NCBI GenBank assembly: GCA_023614405.1
Contig: CM042690.1
Location: forward strand, 664,152,802-664,216,801
DNA length: 64,000 nucleotides
Origin: Avena insularis
Taxonomy: Eukaryota; Streptophyta; Magnoliopsida; Poales; Poaceae
Direction of reading: 5' to 3'
The number at the start of each line of letters is the position of its first letter. Positions within the stretch are counted from its first letter, which is position 1. Positions 1-9,991 of this stretch are shown here, in pieces. A program made the translations under genes and the position numbers. The notes below the pieces were generated by a model, which worked only from the letters and a program-made list of their open reading frames with translations, ran no database searches and was not told the DNA's origin.

Positions 1-589
1 CAAGGAGAGGTGCAAAGATTACTAAAATGGTGATAAAAATTAACAAGGACCTTCTTCTTCCTATTTCCAACAATTCAAACCAACGGTTCATTATTTTGTA
101 CAACAAGGACCTATATGTGTACCAAAATATAGAGGATTCCCCCATCATATGTAAACTATGAACACTTGGAGATATTTTCACAAACATTAATTCAATGTTA
201 CGCCATTTTACATACATGATGAAAGTTATTATGTTTACCCACTAACTGCTATGACACTGTTTTAAGAGAAGTGGTGATAGGGTTCAGCAAGTTCAGAAAT
301 CTAAGAGGTTTTCTTGCTAACAAATTAGTCTACTTTTGTTGACCTTTTTTTATGAAATCTTGCTACATAAGCATATTTATAGTGCTTGGTGTCAGTGCTC
401 TACAGTCAGGTTTTTTAGGTCAGTGCATAAAAATAACTACCCAGCTCGTCTTGATAACACAACATGGAATCTGAATTTCTTCATTTGAGACGGTCCTGGC
501 CAATCTAATTCGCCTAGTTCATCTCACTATGCAACCCAGACAAGATATCTTCATTCAAAAACTGATGATTTCTAAGCTCTGAACAACAT
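1..589. other. unassigned AT-rich sequence, no gene seen
   Basis: No open reading frame of useful length, terminal repeat or recognisable domain is visible on either strand. The stretch lies left of the GC-rich block and the CACTA element and could be the outer part of that element's 3' end or older flanking sequence. I looked here for a CACTA-type terminus matching the right end at 5935 and did not find a convincing one. Confidence 0.5.
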
Positions 590-941
590 CGATTTTTTTG
601 AGAGGGAGGTAGAGGGGTAGGGGAAGGGGAGGGAGAGGGGAAGGCGGTCACCTCGACGACGGTGGACGGTGGGCGCGGACGGCGGTAGGAAGGGGCGACG
701 ATGGCATGACAGAGGAAGGGGCAGCACGGGCGGGCTCCTCCTCCTGGGCACGGCGGACGGACGGGCGGGCTCCTCCTCCTCCTGGGCACGGCGGGCGGAG
801 GGTGGGCTCCTCCTCCTCCTCCTGGGCACGGAGGGCGGGCGCGGGCGGAGCAAAGGCGACGGCAGCAGCGGAGCAAAGGTGACGACAGAGCGAAGGCGAC
901 ATCAGTTTCATCTGATCGATCCAGAGAAAAAGTGAAAGGGG
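590..941. repeat. GC-rich block with a 3-copy staircase minisatellite
   Basis: A purine-rich lead-in (601-645) is followed by GC-rich repeats. Three imperfect copies of a unit reading GGG, (CTC)n, CTGGGCACGG start near 732, 767 and 804. The CTC run grows from 3 to 4 to 5 triplets from left to right. Overlapping open frames on both strands (up to about 120 codons) are low-complexity Pro/Arg/Gly/Ser translations of the repeat, and I do not treat them as genes. The block may belong to the 3' part of the adjacent CACTA element. Confidence 0.6.
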
Positions 942-970
942 AAAAAATAGGCTCAATCGACCAGCTTATG

Positions 971-1040
971 CGAGGCGCATATTTGAAAATGCACCTCGGG
1001 TAAGTTTACACGAGGCGCATCTGGCCAGAATACGCCTCGG
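971..1040. repeat. left subterminal inverted-repeat pairs (CACTA type)
   Basis: Two facing pairs are visible: CGAGGCGCAT at 971-980 with GCACCTCGGG at 991-1000, and CGAGGCGCAT at 1011-1020 with TACGCCTCGG at 1031-1040. The same GAGGCGCAT/ATGCGCCTC pairs occur in a denser array at 5450-5899. The two sets therefore bracket the transposase region and mark the two subterminal zones of one CACTA element. Confidence 0.65.
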
Positions 1041-1134
1041 GTATTCTCTAGCACTAGTCAACTAGCGTAGTGCGATGTACCTGTCAACAAACTAACCCTA
1101 GGCCACTGGTTTCGTCCCTTGTCCTAAACTAAAG

Positions 1135-1170
1135 CCTAGCCACCCAGGTTCAAATCCTGGTGGCTCAAAT
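1135..1170 (+). other. tRNA T-arm / pol III B-box-like relic
   Basis: A perfect 5-bp stem CCAGG/CCTGG encloses a 7-nt TTCAAAT loop, so the segment reads GGTTCAAATCC, a good pol III B-box. A run of T follows. I found no matching 5' acceptor strand or clear A-box upstream, so this is not an intact tRNA gene. It may be a tRNA-derived fragment carried by the CACTA element. Confidence 0.4.
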
Positions 1171-1428
1171 TTTTTGAAAACTTTTTTGAAGGCTATTTAT
1201 CATGTAAAAACATTGTCCAAACACAATAAGAACTATAAAATATACTGCAAATATTTTAAAATTCAAATATTGCCAAAACAACAAAAGTGAGTATTATGAA
1301 TGTGTCTCGTCGATACATAATATTCTCAATGCAATATTATAACATACAAAAAATGATAATTATGAATGTTTCGATACATAATAGTATGCCACACACACAC
1401 GACGGTTATTGAGAATGGTCGGAGCACG
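1171..1428. other. AT-rich 3' flank of the CACTA coding region
   Basis: AT-rich sequence with direct repeats of an AATGT.TCG.TACATAAT motif (near 1298-1322 and 1367-1383) and a short AC repeat at 1392-1400. No ORF is present. It is probably the 3' untranslated and inner subterminal part of the CACTA element. Confidence 0.45.
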
Positions 1429-2049
1429 CTAGCGTTTCTTGACAATGGTCGTCTTCTTGCCCTTCTTTGTCGCGGTTGCATAGGTTAGGTCCGGGACGTC
1501 TTCACTACTTCTTTTGAACAGGAGTCCTTTCTTAGGTAGGGTTGTGGTGTATGGTGCTTGGTTGTCGTATTCGTCTTCCATCTTCGGGCCACCGTTCTGG
1601 TAAAAGTCTTGCTCGTTAGCGACTCCGTCCATTCTGATGATGTTCCTTTTGCCTCTCCTGACGACAACCCGGCTAGGCTTTGACGGGTCTGTGATGTACC
1701 AGCATTGGTCGACCTTGCTACCTAGAACCCAAGGCTCATTTCTCACGGGTGCGTTCGCGCTGGTGGTCTTTGACGGTATAACCATGGTGGTGAAATATCG
1801 GCCTTCTTTCTCGATGCTCTTGGCCCACCTGACACGGAACATCGACACCTTCTCAGTAACATAGTCGAGCTCCCAAATCTCCCTGATCCTTTCGTAGTAT
1901 CTTTCCGGGACGTCGCCGGAGTAGAATATCCCCGTAACCCCTGAGTTCCGGTAATCACAGTTATTGTCCTTTTCCTCTATATAGAACGTGTATCCGTTGA
2001 TATCGTATGCCTGATAGGTCATCAGGTTGTGCGAGGCGCCCCGTGACAA
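1429..2049 (-). pseudogene. CACTA transposase distal exon (DUF4216)
   Basis: An uninterrupted 206-codon frame begins RGASHNLMTYQAYDINGYTF, then GVTGIFYSGDVPERYYERI, VSMFRVRWAKSI and EPWVLGSKVDQCWYITDPS. This is the DUF4216 domain that normally ends plant CACTA transposases. It ends in a basic Lys-rich tail (KKGKKTTIVKKR) that could be a nuclear-localisation signal. It lies about 40 bp from the preceding DUF4218 frame but in a different frame, so it is the intact 3' end of an otherwise dead gene. Confidence 0.8.
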
Positions 2050-2085
2050 GGAGAATATGAGTATATCTTCCTCCGAGTACTTGCC

Positions 2086-3602
2086 CTACGGTGGATTAGC
2101 AATGACCTTCTCCCTAAACCACCGTGTGAAACCGGAGTTGTGCTCCTTGATAACATATTCCTCCGAGTACTGGCGCCCCTGGTCAGCGTAATTCTTCTTG
2201 ATAAACTCTTTGTGCTCATATATGTATGGATCGACCACCTGCAGGTGTTGTAGCGCGACCAGGTTTGCTCTTTCAAAGTCCTTGGTTCGGCCCTCGATGT
2301 CGGCATGCTTTGGGCGCCGACCCTCATGGTGACCGCATCCAGCAAGCCTCCCGAGGTGCTTGTTGAATGGCAGACCAAGAGGGGTCTCGGTTTGTAGAAA
2401 GTTCGAGCAGAAAGAGATGCACTCTTCGGCCAGGAAGCCGTTTGCTATGCTTCCATCTGGACGGGACCTATTATTAACGTATCCTTTGATGTGTCCATTG
2501 AGCCTTTCGAATGGCATCATGCTTTGCAGAAACGGAGGACCGAGTCGGACGATATCCTCCACGACATGGAGAAGCAGATGAAGCATGATGTTGAAGAATG
2601 CGGGAGGGGGGGGGAATAGATCTCGAGATCGCATAGTATCACCACGATCTCGTCCTGTAGCCTCGTGAGCTGCTTAATGCCTATCGACTTCCGAGAGATC
2701 ACGTCGAAAAAGTTGCAGAGGCCAAACAACGTTTCACGGACGTGCTTGTCCATTATACCTCGGATCGCGACCGGGAGTACCTGCGTCATCAGCATGGCGA
2801 TGTCGTGAGACTTCATCCCGCTGAAGCGTTGCTTCCCCTTGTCTAGCCATCTGCTTATCTTCCCCGTGTAGCCGTTCGGAAATTTGACTCCGAGGAGGCA
2901 CTTCATAAACTATATGGCCTCCTTCTTACTCAGAGTGAAGCACGAGGCCTTGAGCTTGACCTCGCCCTTCTTGACCTACTTTTTGCCTTTGCGGCAATGG
3001 CTATTCTGCGTTTCCGTCTCCTCCTCCTTGTCCTCCTCCTTGTCATCGCTAGGTGGTGGTTGAAGTTCATCCCTGATGCCCATATGCTTCAAGTCGTTCC
3101 TTGCCTTCGGCCCATCTTTGGTGTTGTCGGTGTTAAGGAGGGTGGCAAGCAGACCCTCGCCCATGTTCTTCATGATATGCATGAGATTGAGGCTATGAGG
3201 CATGCGGAGGATCTTCCAGTATGGCAAGTCCCAGAAAACAAACCTCGCCTTCCATACCTTCAGCAGCGGCTCTGGCTTCTTCTGGGTATTTCCCGGTGCA
3301 GGGCATTCCTTCCAGTTATTCAACAACTTGTAGATTTGCGCGCCACTCCTCTGGTCTGGGATTCCTCGGAGCTCAACCGCCCCATCGAATAGATCTCCTA
3401 GCTTTCTCCAGGCGTGATTCTTGGGAAGCCACCTCCGAGCCCCAAGGAACACGGTTTTCTCGGACCCGGGATATTTCTGTAGCTGGCGGTATGTTGTATT
3501 ATCTTTGCACCTAACGTACCCATAGAATCCTTGGACCACCTGGCCCAAGAAGTATCCATAACCGGAATAGTCTTGCACCGTCGTGATCACCGCCGCTCTC
3601 AT
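2086..3602 (-). pseudogene. CACTA transposase C-terminal part and DUF4218 region
   Basis: The frame from 3602 to 2976 gives the C-terminal half of the Transposase_21 domain (YGYVRCKDNTTYRQLQKYPG, FVFWDLPYWKILRMPHSLNLMHIMKNMGEG). The same frame continues through TAG stops at 2976-2978 and 2910-2912 into a DUF4218-like part (MKCLLGVKFPNGYTGKISRW, MKSHDIAMLMTQVLPVAIRG). A frameshift near 2600 moves the reading to the 2634-2086 frame, which continues DUF4218 (SMMPFERLNGHIKGYVNNRS, ECISFCSNFL). Both stops sit where Gln (CAG) is expected. This is one broken gene, not several small ones. Confidence 0.8.
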
Positions 3603-3603
3603 G

Positions 3604-4431
3604 TCAAAGTACTCTTATCTCGAGGAGTCCCACGTACGGGCTCCTTCTTCCCATAATGTGGCCAGCTCCTCTTTCAACAACGTGAGATACAGATTGATGT
3701 CTGTACCGGGTTGTTTTGGCCCTTGAACCAGCATACTCATGGTTACGTACTTCTTCTTCATGCACAACCATGGAGAGGTTGTAGATCCATACAAACACGG
3801 GCCAGGTGCTGTGTGTGCTGCTCTGGCTTCTGAACGGATTAAGTCCGTCGGTGCTCACGCCCAGCCTGAGGTTCCTTGACTCTTTCCCAAAATGTTGGTA
3901 ATATTGGAGGTCCAACGCCTTCCACTGGCAAGCATCCGAAGGGTGCCTCCGCATTTCCTCCTTCTCTGGATCATCGTCTTCCGGCCTCTTTCTTTTCGCG
4001 TGCCAGCGCATGAGCTCTGCTTCCTTAGGGTCCGTGAAATACCGCTACAGACGAGGAGTTAGAGGAAAGTACCACACCACCTTTCTAGGAGCTTTCTTGG
4101 TCCCTCTCTTGTATCGAGAGGTCTTGCACACCGGACACGTGGTCTTCTCCGTGTCCTCGCCTCGGTATATGATGCAATCATTTATGCAGACGTGGTATTT
4201 CACGTGCGGTAGATTGAGAGGGCACGTGACTTTCTTGGCCTCAGCGATACTAGTCGGACATGTGTTCCCCTTCTTGGGAAGAATATCGTGCCAGAATGCA
4301 ATGTTGTCGTCAAAGCATTCGTCGGTCATTTTGTGTTTCGCCTTCATCTCTAGAGCTTTGAGCGTTACATTCAGACGGGTATCACCATCGTTGCATCCAT
4401 CAAACAATGGAGTGACCGCGTCTTTCTTCAT
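3604..4431 (-). pseudogene. TNP2-type CACTA transposase, middle part (Transposase_21)
   Basis: One reading frame (4431 to 3604) is interrupted by a single TAG at 4045-4047 where the family usually has Gln. Before the stop it carries a cysteine-rich stretch (HVCINDC, then CPVCKTSRY), as in TNP2 transposases. After it the frame continues with RYFTDPKEAELMRWH and the conserved NLRLGVSTDGLNPF and HSTWPVFVWIYNL motifs. The frame is lost after the latter motif near 3770, and the remaining translation to 3604 no longer resembles the family. Assignment to the CACTA transposase is confident; the catalytic residues cannot be judged from this broken copy. Confidence 0.8.
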
Positions 4432-4919
4432 TTGCTCCAGCTTAGATTTCTCTCTAGCGGCGGCTCTGGTGTTACTCGTCTCCTTGAGAAGCAGATCTTG
4501 GACATGAGGGTCTTGTAGCCAGCTCGAATCATGGTCAACACCTTGATCTTCGTGTTCATGCCCGGCGCCACCTTGATCATCTTCGTGTTCATGCCCGGCG
4601 CCACCCTGATCTTCATGATCATCACCTGCCCCGCGTTGGTGCCTTGATCTTCGTGATCATGACCGGCTTCTTGATATTCACCATTATTGACATCCTCATC
4701 ATCATCTTTTTCATCACGTATCCACCGAGTGTAGCCATCCATGAAACTACGTCGGAGCAGGTGCGACTCCAGCATTCCGGAATCGTGCCTTATCAGATAC
4801 ATCAGCTTGCAGTCGCGACACGGGCATCTTATCTCCGTCTTGTTTGCGTGTGCCATATCGGTCCTCGCGCATCTCATCCACCTATCCACGAGGGCTTTGT
4901 GAATCAGTGGTCGTACCAT
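4428..4919 (-). pseudogene. CACTA transposase N-terminus (Transpos_assoc-like)
   Basis: The product starts MVRPLIHKALVDRWM and carries a cysteine cluster, IRCPCRDCK, about 35 residues in, followed by HLLRRSFMDGYTRWI. This pattern is typical of the transposase-associated domain at the N-terminus of plant TNP2 proteins. An acidic linker (DEKDDDEDVN) follows. The C-terminal third is a translated minisatellite (PGMNTK repeats) and ends in a different frame from the next transposase segment, so a frameshift separates them near 4430-4500. The segment would act in the nucleus with the rest of the transposase; alone it is non-functional. Confidence 0.75.
4546..4640. repeat. short tandem repeat inside the CACTA transposase gene
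   Basis: Two near-identical copies of a unit ending CATGCCCGGCGCCACC occur at about 4548-4610 and a diverged third follows. Translated on the minus strand they give VAPGMNTK twice. The expansion lies in the linker between the transposase-associated domain and the catalytic region and has probably shifted the frame. Confidence 0.6.
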
Positions 4920-5449
4920 GGTCGCCTATGCGTGGTACAAAGAGCAAGAGAATAATTAGAGCATATATGGACATCTGGATTGCCCGAAAAATTCTGCATG
5001 ACCTCCCCTAAAAAGAGGACATCCGCGAGTGCTAGAAATTCGCTGGAAAACAAATTAATCGACATTCCGGCGAAACATTGGCATCTCAAATGAAATCCCT
5101 GCACAAAAATAAGCATGCACCATAACACAATCGTATAGTCGCGGTGTCGCCAACAACGCGCATGAGCATACAAGCAAATGCCTTCGCGCTTCCTCCAACG
5201 ACAACTTGTGCAAGAGAGACGGAGGAGAAGTAAAGGGACATGGTGTACATCTAGAGGAGCAAGAAACTTCACTTACATGTGAGTGTCAACCAATGGAGAT
5301 CGAGCAAGCTTCTATGGTGAATCAATGTGGGAAATGAGGTGGGGAGAAGGAGAGGGGCGACCAAATCTGTCTTTGGGTGGAGAGGAAGAAGTGAGGCAAG
5401 TGAGTGGGGTGCATGTGCCAAAAAGGTGCAAAAAAAGTCAACCAGGTTA

Positions 5450-5899
5450 TGCGAGGCGCATATTGCAGTAAATGCGCCTCTGATAGTCTGAACTATCTGA
5501 GGCGCACATGCCAACATGCGCCTCGCCTGTGCGGCCACCCAGGCCCGCAGGGGTTGCTTGAGGCGCACTCTTCCTAATGTGCATCGCCTGTTGTGAGTAT
5601 CGGAGGCGCATCTTACAATATGCGCCTCGCATATTGGACCACCGATCTCCACCCGGGCCCACCCAAGATATGCGAGGCGCATTTGCCACATATGCGCCTC
5701 GCCTGTTTAAGTACTAGAGGCGCATGTCCAGATGGTGCGCCTCACATAAAATGGGGGTGCCAGATTTCGTCCGTACAGATGATAGTGGAGGCGCATCCTA
5801 CAGATATGCGCCTTGTCTATTAAATTACTAGAGGCGCATGGCTGCATGGTGCGCCTCGCCTATATTATCAGAGGCGCATATAGTATAAATGCGCCTCTA
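5450..5899. repeat. dense array of nine facing GAGGCGCA/TGCGCCTC pairs
   Basis: Nine inverted pairs can be counted between 5452 and 5899. Each consists of GAGGCGCA(T) followed after about 8-15 nt by (A)TGCGCCTC, for example 5453/5468, 5670/5693 and 5869/5890. Spacer sequences between pairs are unrelated. Subterminal repeat arrays are the binding sites of the TNPA-like protein in CACTA elements. Here the sites are paired head-to-head rather than scattered, so each pair could form a hairpin or bind a dimer. Confidence 0.8.
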
Positions 5900-5915
5900 A
5901 TGTGCATGTTTCCTA

Positions 5916-5935
5916 TAGGCTTTTATCTAGTAGTG
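5916..5935 (-). repeat. right terminus of the CACTA element
   Basis: Read on the minus strand the element begins CACTACTAGATAAAAG at 5935, the canonical CACTA terminus, and runs directly into the subterminal array. The three flanking bases AAT (5936-5938) would be the target-site duplication. This cannot be confirmed because the left end is not identified. Confidence 0.7.
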
Positions 5936-6189
5936 AATAGAGAGACAAACCTATCTAAATGTTACATGTTCTTTCTCTATCTCTCGCCATTATTCCTTTT
6001 GTTACTCTGCTCTAGAATTTTCCATCCCGCCGACTATGTGCACAGCCGTCTGGGAGAACAGGTATTTGAAGCCCCATCGGCCAAGATTCTGTACCAAGAG
6101 ATGGTCGATAAGATTTTTGGGGGGCGCTCGGCCCGACTATTCGCCTCTGTCCATGTTCTTCTTCCTCTTAGAATCCAGCAACCTCGACA
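5936..6189. other. unassigned segment between CACTA and Copia element
   Basis: This 254-bp stretch lies between the CACTA right end and the first recognisable Copia reverse-transcriptase codons. It has an open plus-strand frame (from about 5813) with no recognised motif. It does not match the Copia pol sequence expected upstream of the RT, so it is probably a fragment of another element joined by deletion. Confidence 0.4.
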
Positions 6190-7701
6190 ACATTATGGAT
6201 GACAAGAACAATGATCATGGTGGAGTTAAATAATTTCAAGCGCAACAAGGTCTGGAAATTAGTAGAGAGGCCCAAGGATTGCCGCAATGTTATCGGCACA
6301 AAGAGGATTTTCAAGAATAAGCAAGATGAGAATGGCACTGTTGTAAGGAACAACGCAAGACTTGTGGCACAAGGCTATTCCCAAGTTGAAGGCATCGACT
6401 TCGGCAAGACTTATGCTCATGTGGCTTGTCTTGAGTCCATCTATATCCTTCTTGCTTATGCTGCTCATAATAATTTTAAATTATAGCAAATGGACATTAA
6501 GAGTGCTTTTCTTAATGGTCCTTTACATGAGTTGGTATATGTAAAGCAACCCCAGGGATTTGAGGATCCTAACTTTCCGAACCATGTCTACAAACTCGAT
6601 AAGGCACTCTATGGCCTTAAACAAGCCCCACGTGCATGGTATGAGCACCTTAAAGAGCTTTTGCTAGACCGTGGCTTCGAAGTTGGGAAAATCAATCCCA
6701 CTCTTTTTACTAAGAAGGTTAAGGGGGGCTCTTTGTATGCCAACTATATGTAGACGATATTATCTCTGGCTCTACTAATAAAGCCTTTTAATGATGAATT
6801 TTCAAATCTTATGACTGATAGGTTTGAGATGTCTATGATGGGGGAACTATGGTTCTTTCTTGGATTTGAGATCAAGCAACTTAGAGAAGGAACCTTCATA
6901 AATCAATCAAAATACATCCAAGACATGCTCAAGAGATTCAAGATGATGGATCTTAATGGCGTCACCACACTGATGCAAACTAAATGTCATCTTGAACTTA
7001 ATCCAAATGGTAAAAATGTGGACCAAAAGGTATACCGGTCCATGGTCGACTCTCTTCTTTACCTTTGCGCATCTAGACCCGATTTTGTGTTGAGTGTAGG
7101 TGTGTGTGCAAGGTATCAAGCAGCTCCTAAATAAAGCCACTTAGTGGCGGTTAAGAGAATCTTCTGATATTTGGTTCATTCCCCTAATTTTGGTTTATGG
7201 TATCCCAAGGGCTCCAATTTCTCTCTATGTGGTTATACTGATTTAGATTGGGTTGGTGACAAAGATGATAGGAAATCAACTTCTGGAGCTTGTCAATTCT
7301 TGGGAAGGTCCTTGGTATGTTGGTCTTCTAAAAAATAGAATTGTATATCTCTCTCCACCGCCGAGGCTGAATATGTGGCTGCTACAAGCGCATGTACTCA
7401 ACTTTTATGGATGAGGCAAACTTTAAAGGAATACAGTGTCAATTGTGACAAAGTGCCTCTTTTATGTGATAATGAAAGTGCAATCAAAATTGCATACAAT
7501 CTTGTGTAGCACACAAGGACAAAGCATATTGAGATTCAGAATCATTTTATTCGGGACCATGTCGCTCGTGGTGATATTGATCTATCTTTTGTGAGCACGA
7601 AGAATCAACTTGCTGATATTTTCATGAAGCCACTTGATGAAGCAAGGTTTTGTTACTTGAGGAATGATCAAAATATCGTTGATTCAAGGAGTTTGTCTTG
7701 A
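6190..7701 (+). pseudogene. Copia pol: reverse transcriptase and RNase H (broken)
   Basis: The RT (RVT_2) begins around 6220 (NKVWKLVERPKDCRNVIGTK, then ARLVAQGYSQVEGIDF). The motif [10 protein letters not shown] follows, then [18 protein letters not shown]. The catalytic YVDD is present at 6747-6758 but in a shifted frame, bounded by compensating indels near 6724 and 6787. The RNase H part carries DDRKSTSGACQFLGRSLVCW, a TAEAEYVAA motif and TRTKHIEIQNHFIRDHV. In-frame stops are TAG at 6484, 7336 and 7507, TGA at 7165 and TAA at 7132. The integrase and gag that should precede it are missing. The enzyme would copy element RNA into DNA in virus-like particles; this copy is dead. Confidence 0.9.
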
Positions 7702-8479
7702 TTACCCATGCACACACTCTTATATCTCCTCCTTATTTGGTTTAGGTGTGGGCATGGATATAGGGGGAGTGTGGTCCTAATTAATTGGGCTAACCCTCCC
7801 CCATAATGCCGAAAGAAAGTAAAATCATTTCTCTTAATATCATTTTGTGATATGTGAGCTTATTGATGAGTATTAGTATGAACCCAAGATATATCTTCAC
7901 GATGTCATACCATGCACTCCAACAAGGTGGCCTCGGCCACCGCCCTCTTCCGTGAGAAGAGTTGGTTCTATGTGGATCTTCTTGATTTTTCTTGCTTATC
8001 TTATGTTTTTATGGAAACCACACTCAACTTTGGCTGTTATTTGATTTGGGTCTTGCAATCTTGGGTGTGTAGTACCATCTCAGTTTGGTTGTCTAATCCC
8101 AAGCCTTTTCCTATCCCTGAGCCATCTTTTCTGCACACAAGTCCATTGTTTAACTTGTGGGGGTTTTGTTTGGTGGTGCGCGGGCCTGAATCTATGTATA
8201 ACAGAACTTTAGAAATCAGGCCGGATTATTCGGCCCAAGTGGAGGCCGGATAATCTGGCCCTGGCGGCTTTTGTCCTTTAAGGGCTGGGCATTGGGGGAA
8301 GAGCTCAAACAGAGCAGTTCTTCTCCCCCGACCCCTCTCTCTCTCTCTCTCTCTCTCCCAAGCCACTGCCTGCATCCCCAACCCTCTCCGAAGCTGTTCT
8401 GGCCACCAAATTCTCTGGGCCTCCCCCAGATCTTCTTCCCCATGCATTTGGGTACCTCCTCCTCTGCGTTCTTCCTTCA
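7702..8479 (+). other. spacer after pol: purine tract, inverted GC motif, CT microsatellite
   Basis: There is no convincing gene here. A purine run, ATAGGGGGAGTG, lies at about 7757-7770, and a pair of near-identical CCGGATTATTCGGCC / CCGGATAATCTGGCC motifs lies at 8219-8263. A (CT)n microsatellite runs from about 8335 to 8357. Predicted frames over the CT repeat are low-complexity shadows. In SIRE-type elements this zone separates pol from the additional ORF. Confidence 0.5.
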
Positions 8480-9957
8480 GTGAGTGAGGGTGGTTCCAGT
8501 GCTCCCAAAACCTACAAGCGCCGTCCCCATGGCCTCTACATCCAGGACGACGGTGAAGGTGGTCTCGTGGACGAGGTTGAACTGAGGAGGAAAAGAGAGG
8601 TTGGTCGTATGACTGAACAAGCAAAGAAAGACAAGGGAAGGAAGGGTGTGTCCAAGAGAAAGGGAAAGGCACCAAAGGTCGACTATAAGAAAATGGATGT
8701 CATCACTTACTCTTCGATTCGTCATCATGATCTGTTTGAAGAATCTGAGCAAGATACACAGCTTGGTGACTCCCTCTTTTGGAGTGCTGACCAAAAGTCC
8801 ATTTATGAAGATGTGTATGTGTCCCTGAAGATTCGTCCTATGCATCCCATGAATATTGCTGAGGCTATGGAGAAGCCTCAACTTGCTAATGTTATGGAGG
8901 TGATTGAGCGGATGGGGCTACACACTCTTATGGCCCTTCAGTGTTCCTATGACTCAGAGGTGGTGAAGCAATTCTTCTCCACTTTGGTAATTTGTGGCGA
9001 TGAGAACCGCACCATGAAGTGGATGACCCATGAAACTATGATGCAATCTGATTTTCGGACCTTCGTTGGGGTGCTTGGATAACCATTCCGTGGCAGGGAC
9101 CATGCTTGTGGACATCGTATCATTACTCAACTCAAGCCCGACAAAGATGTTGCTCTTTCTCCTTGCACGGCTGACAATGGTATTGTGGGTAATCTTGTTG
9201 GTCTCTTCCCTCTTTATGCTAGCTTGGTGGGTATTTTACGTGACTCCATCACGCCTGTAGGGGCAATAATGACAGTATTAATGGTCACTTGGTTCAGCTG
9301 CTTGCTTTCTCCTTTGAGGTGGCCTCTAGTGAGGATGAGTCTGTGGACTACAAGCTGGATGTGATGGAATTCATCTATCATGAGTTGACTGATGCCATGT
9401 TCGATAGGCTCTCCATTCCGTATGCTCCTTATATTATGATGTTGATCAAGCACTTGCTTCCCGCTGGAGAGTTTCACTTTGATACTGAGCATAAGGTGAA
9501 GAAGATATACAACAAGGCAAGGAAGACCTCTCATCCATCTTCTGCTCCTGAGGGATTTATGAGGGATGCTCGTGCGAGTGCTCGTAGGCCCCCAGTGCCT
9601 CATGTTGCTTGTGAGGTGAAGCAGCTGAATTGGTTTTAGCGGAACATATTGTGCATGGGGTTTGATACTCGCAAAGGGAAGTATGCGGCATACAAGCAGC
9701 ACCATGAGATGGCCCATACTCATAAGCTTATTATCCACCATGTGTCTGGGGCGTCAGACGCTCCTCCTGCTCCTTCCGCTCCCACTCCATATGCTCAGTG
9801 TAACTCTTCGTCTAGACTCAACTATGGAGAGCTTGAGCGTCACCTGTTTCCTGCCCCGGCGAGGGAGCCCACTGCACCAGCTGATAAGGAAGGGGAAGAT
9901 ACAGAGGAGTATGATGATGAGGATAGGGACAAGGAAGAAAATGAGGACTACGAGTGA
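8480..9957 (+). pseudogene. extra ORF after Copia pol (env-position, function unknown)
   Basis: The first frame (8480-9082) has a basic start (YKRRPHGLYIQDDGEGG, Lys/Arg-rich to about residue 75) and then VYVSLKIRPMHPMNIAEAME and GLHTLMALQCSYDSEVVKQF. A frameshift near 9070-9280 leads into 9289-9639, and one TAG at 9637-9639, where Gln is expected, separates the last part (9640-9957). The tail is acidic (EDTEEYDDEDRDKEENEDYE). The middle resembles the 'putative plant transposon protein' family found in several plant retrotransposons. I see no signal peptide or clear membrane segment, so 'env-like' refers only to its position. Confidence 0.65.
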
Positions 9958-9991
9958 TCCTTTTGGGTGCTAGCATCGCTCTTATTTCTTT

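Larger units (their letters stand above)
960..5935 (-). mobile_element. CACTA (En/Spm) DNA transposon, decayed, minus strand
   Basis: From right to left the minus strand encodes a transposase-associated domain, TNP2-type transposase (Transposase_21), DUF4218 and DUF4216, the usual order in plant CACTA elements. Subterminal GAGGCGCAT pairs lie on both sides. The right terminus reads, on the minus strand, CACTACTAGATAAAAG and ends at 5935. The left terminus was not found, so the left boundary given here is only the start of the subterminal repeats. The coding region is broken by frameshifts and by at least three TAG stops (4045-4047, 2976-2978, 2910-2912), so this copy cannot make its transposase. 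Confidence 0.85.

Noticed and set aside
514..956. Several overlapping open frames of 88-120 codons on both strands
   Set aside because: They are low-complexity translations of a GC-rich minisatellite, open on both strands at once, without domains.
1053..1058. CACTAG as possible left terminus of the CACTA element
   Set aside because: It would leave the left subterminal repeats (971-1040) outside the element and matches the right terminus poorly beyond six bases.
1135..1170. Functional tRNA gene
   Set aside because: Only the T-arm is present; no acceptor, D-arm or anticodon arm could be matched upstream.
5450..5899. CRISPR-like array of repeats and spacers
   Set aside because: The motifs are short facing pairs at variable spacing beside a CACTA terminus in a plant genome; these are transposon subterminal repeats.
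8182..8690. Overlapping minus-strand frames around the CT microsatellite
   Set aside because: Arg/Glu-rich translations of (AG)n, antisense to the extra ORF of element E.
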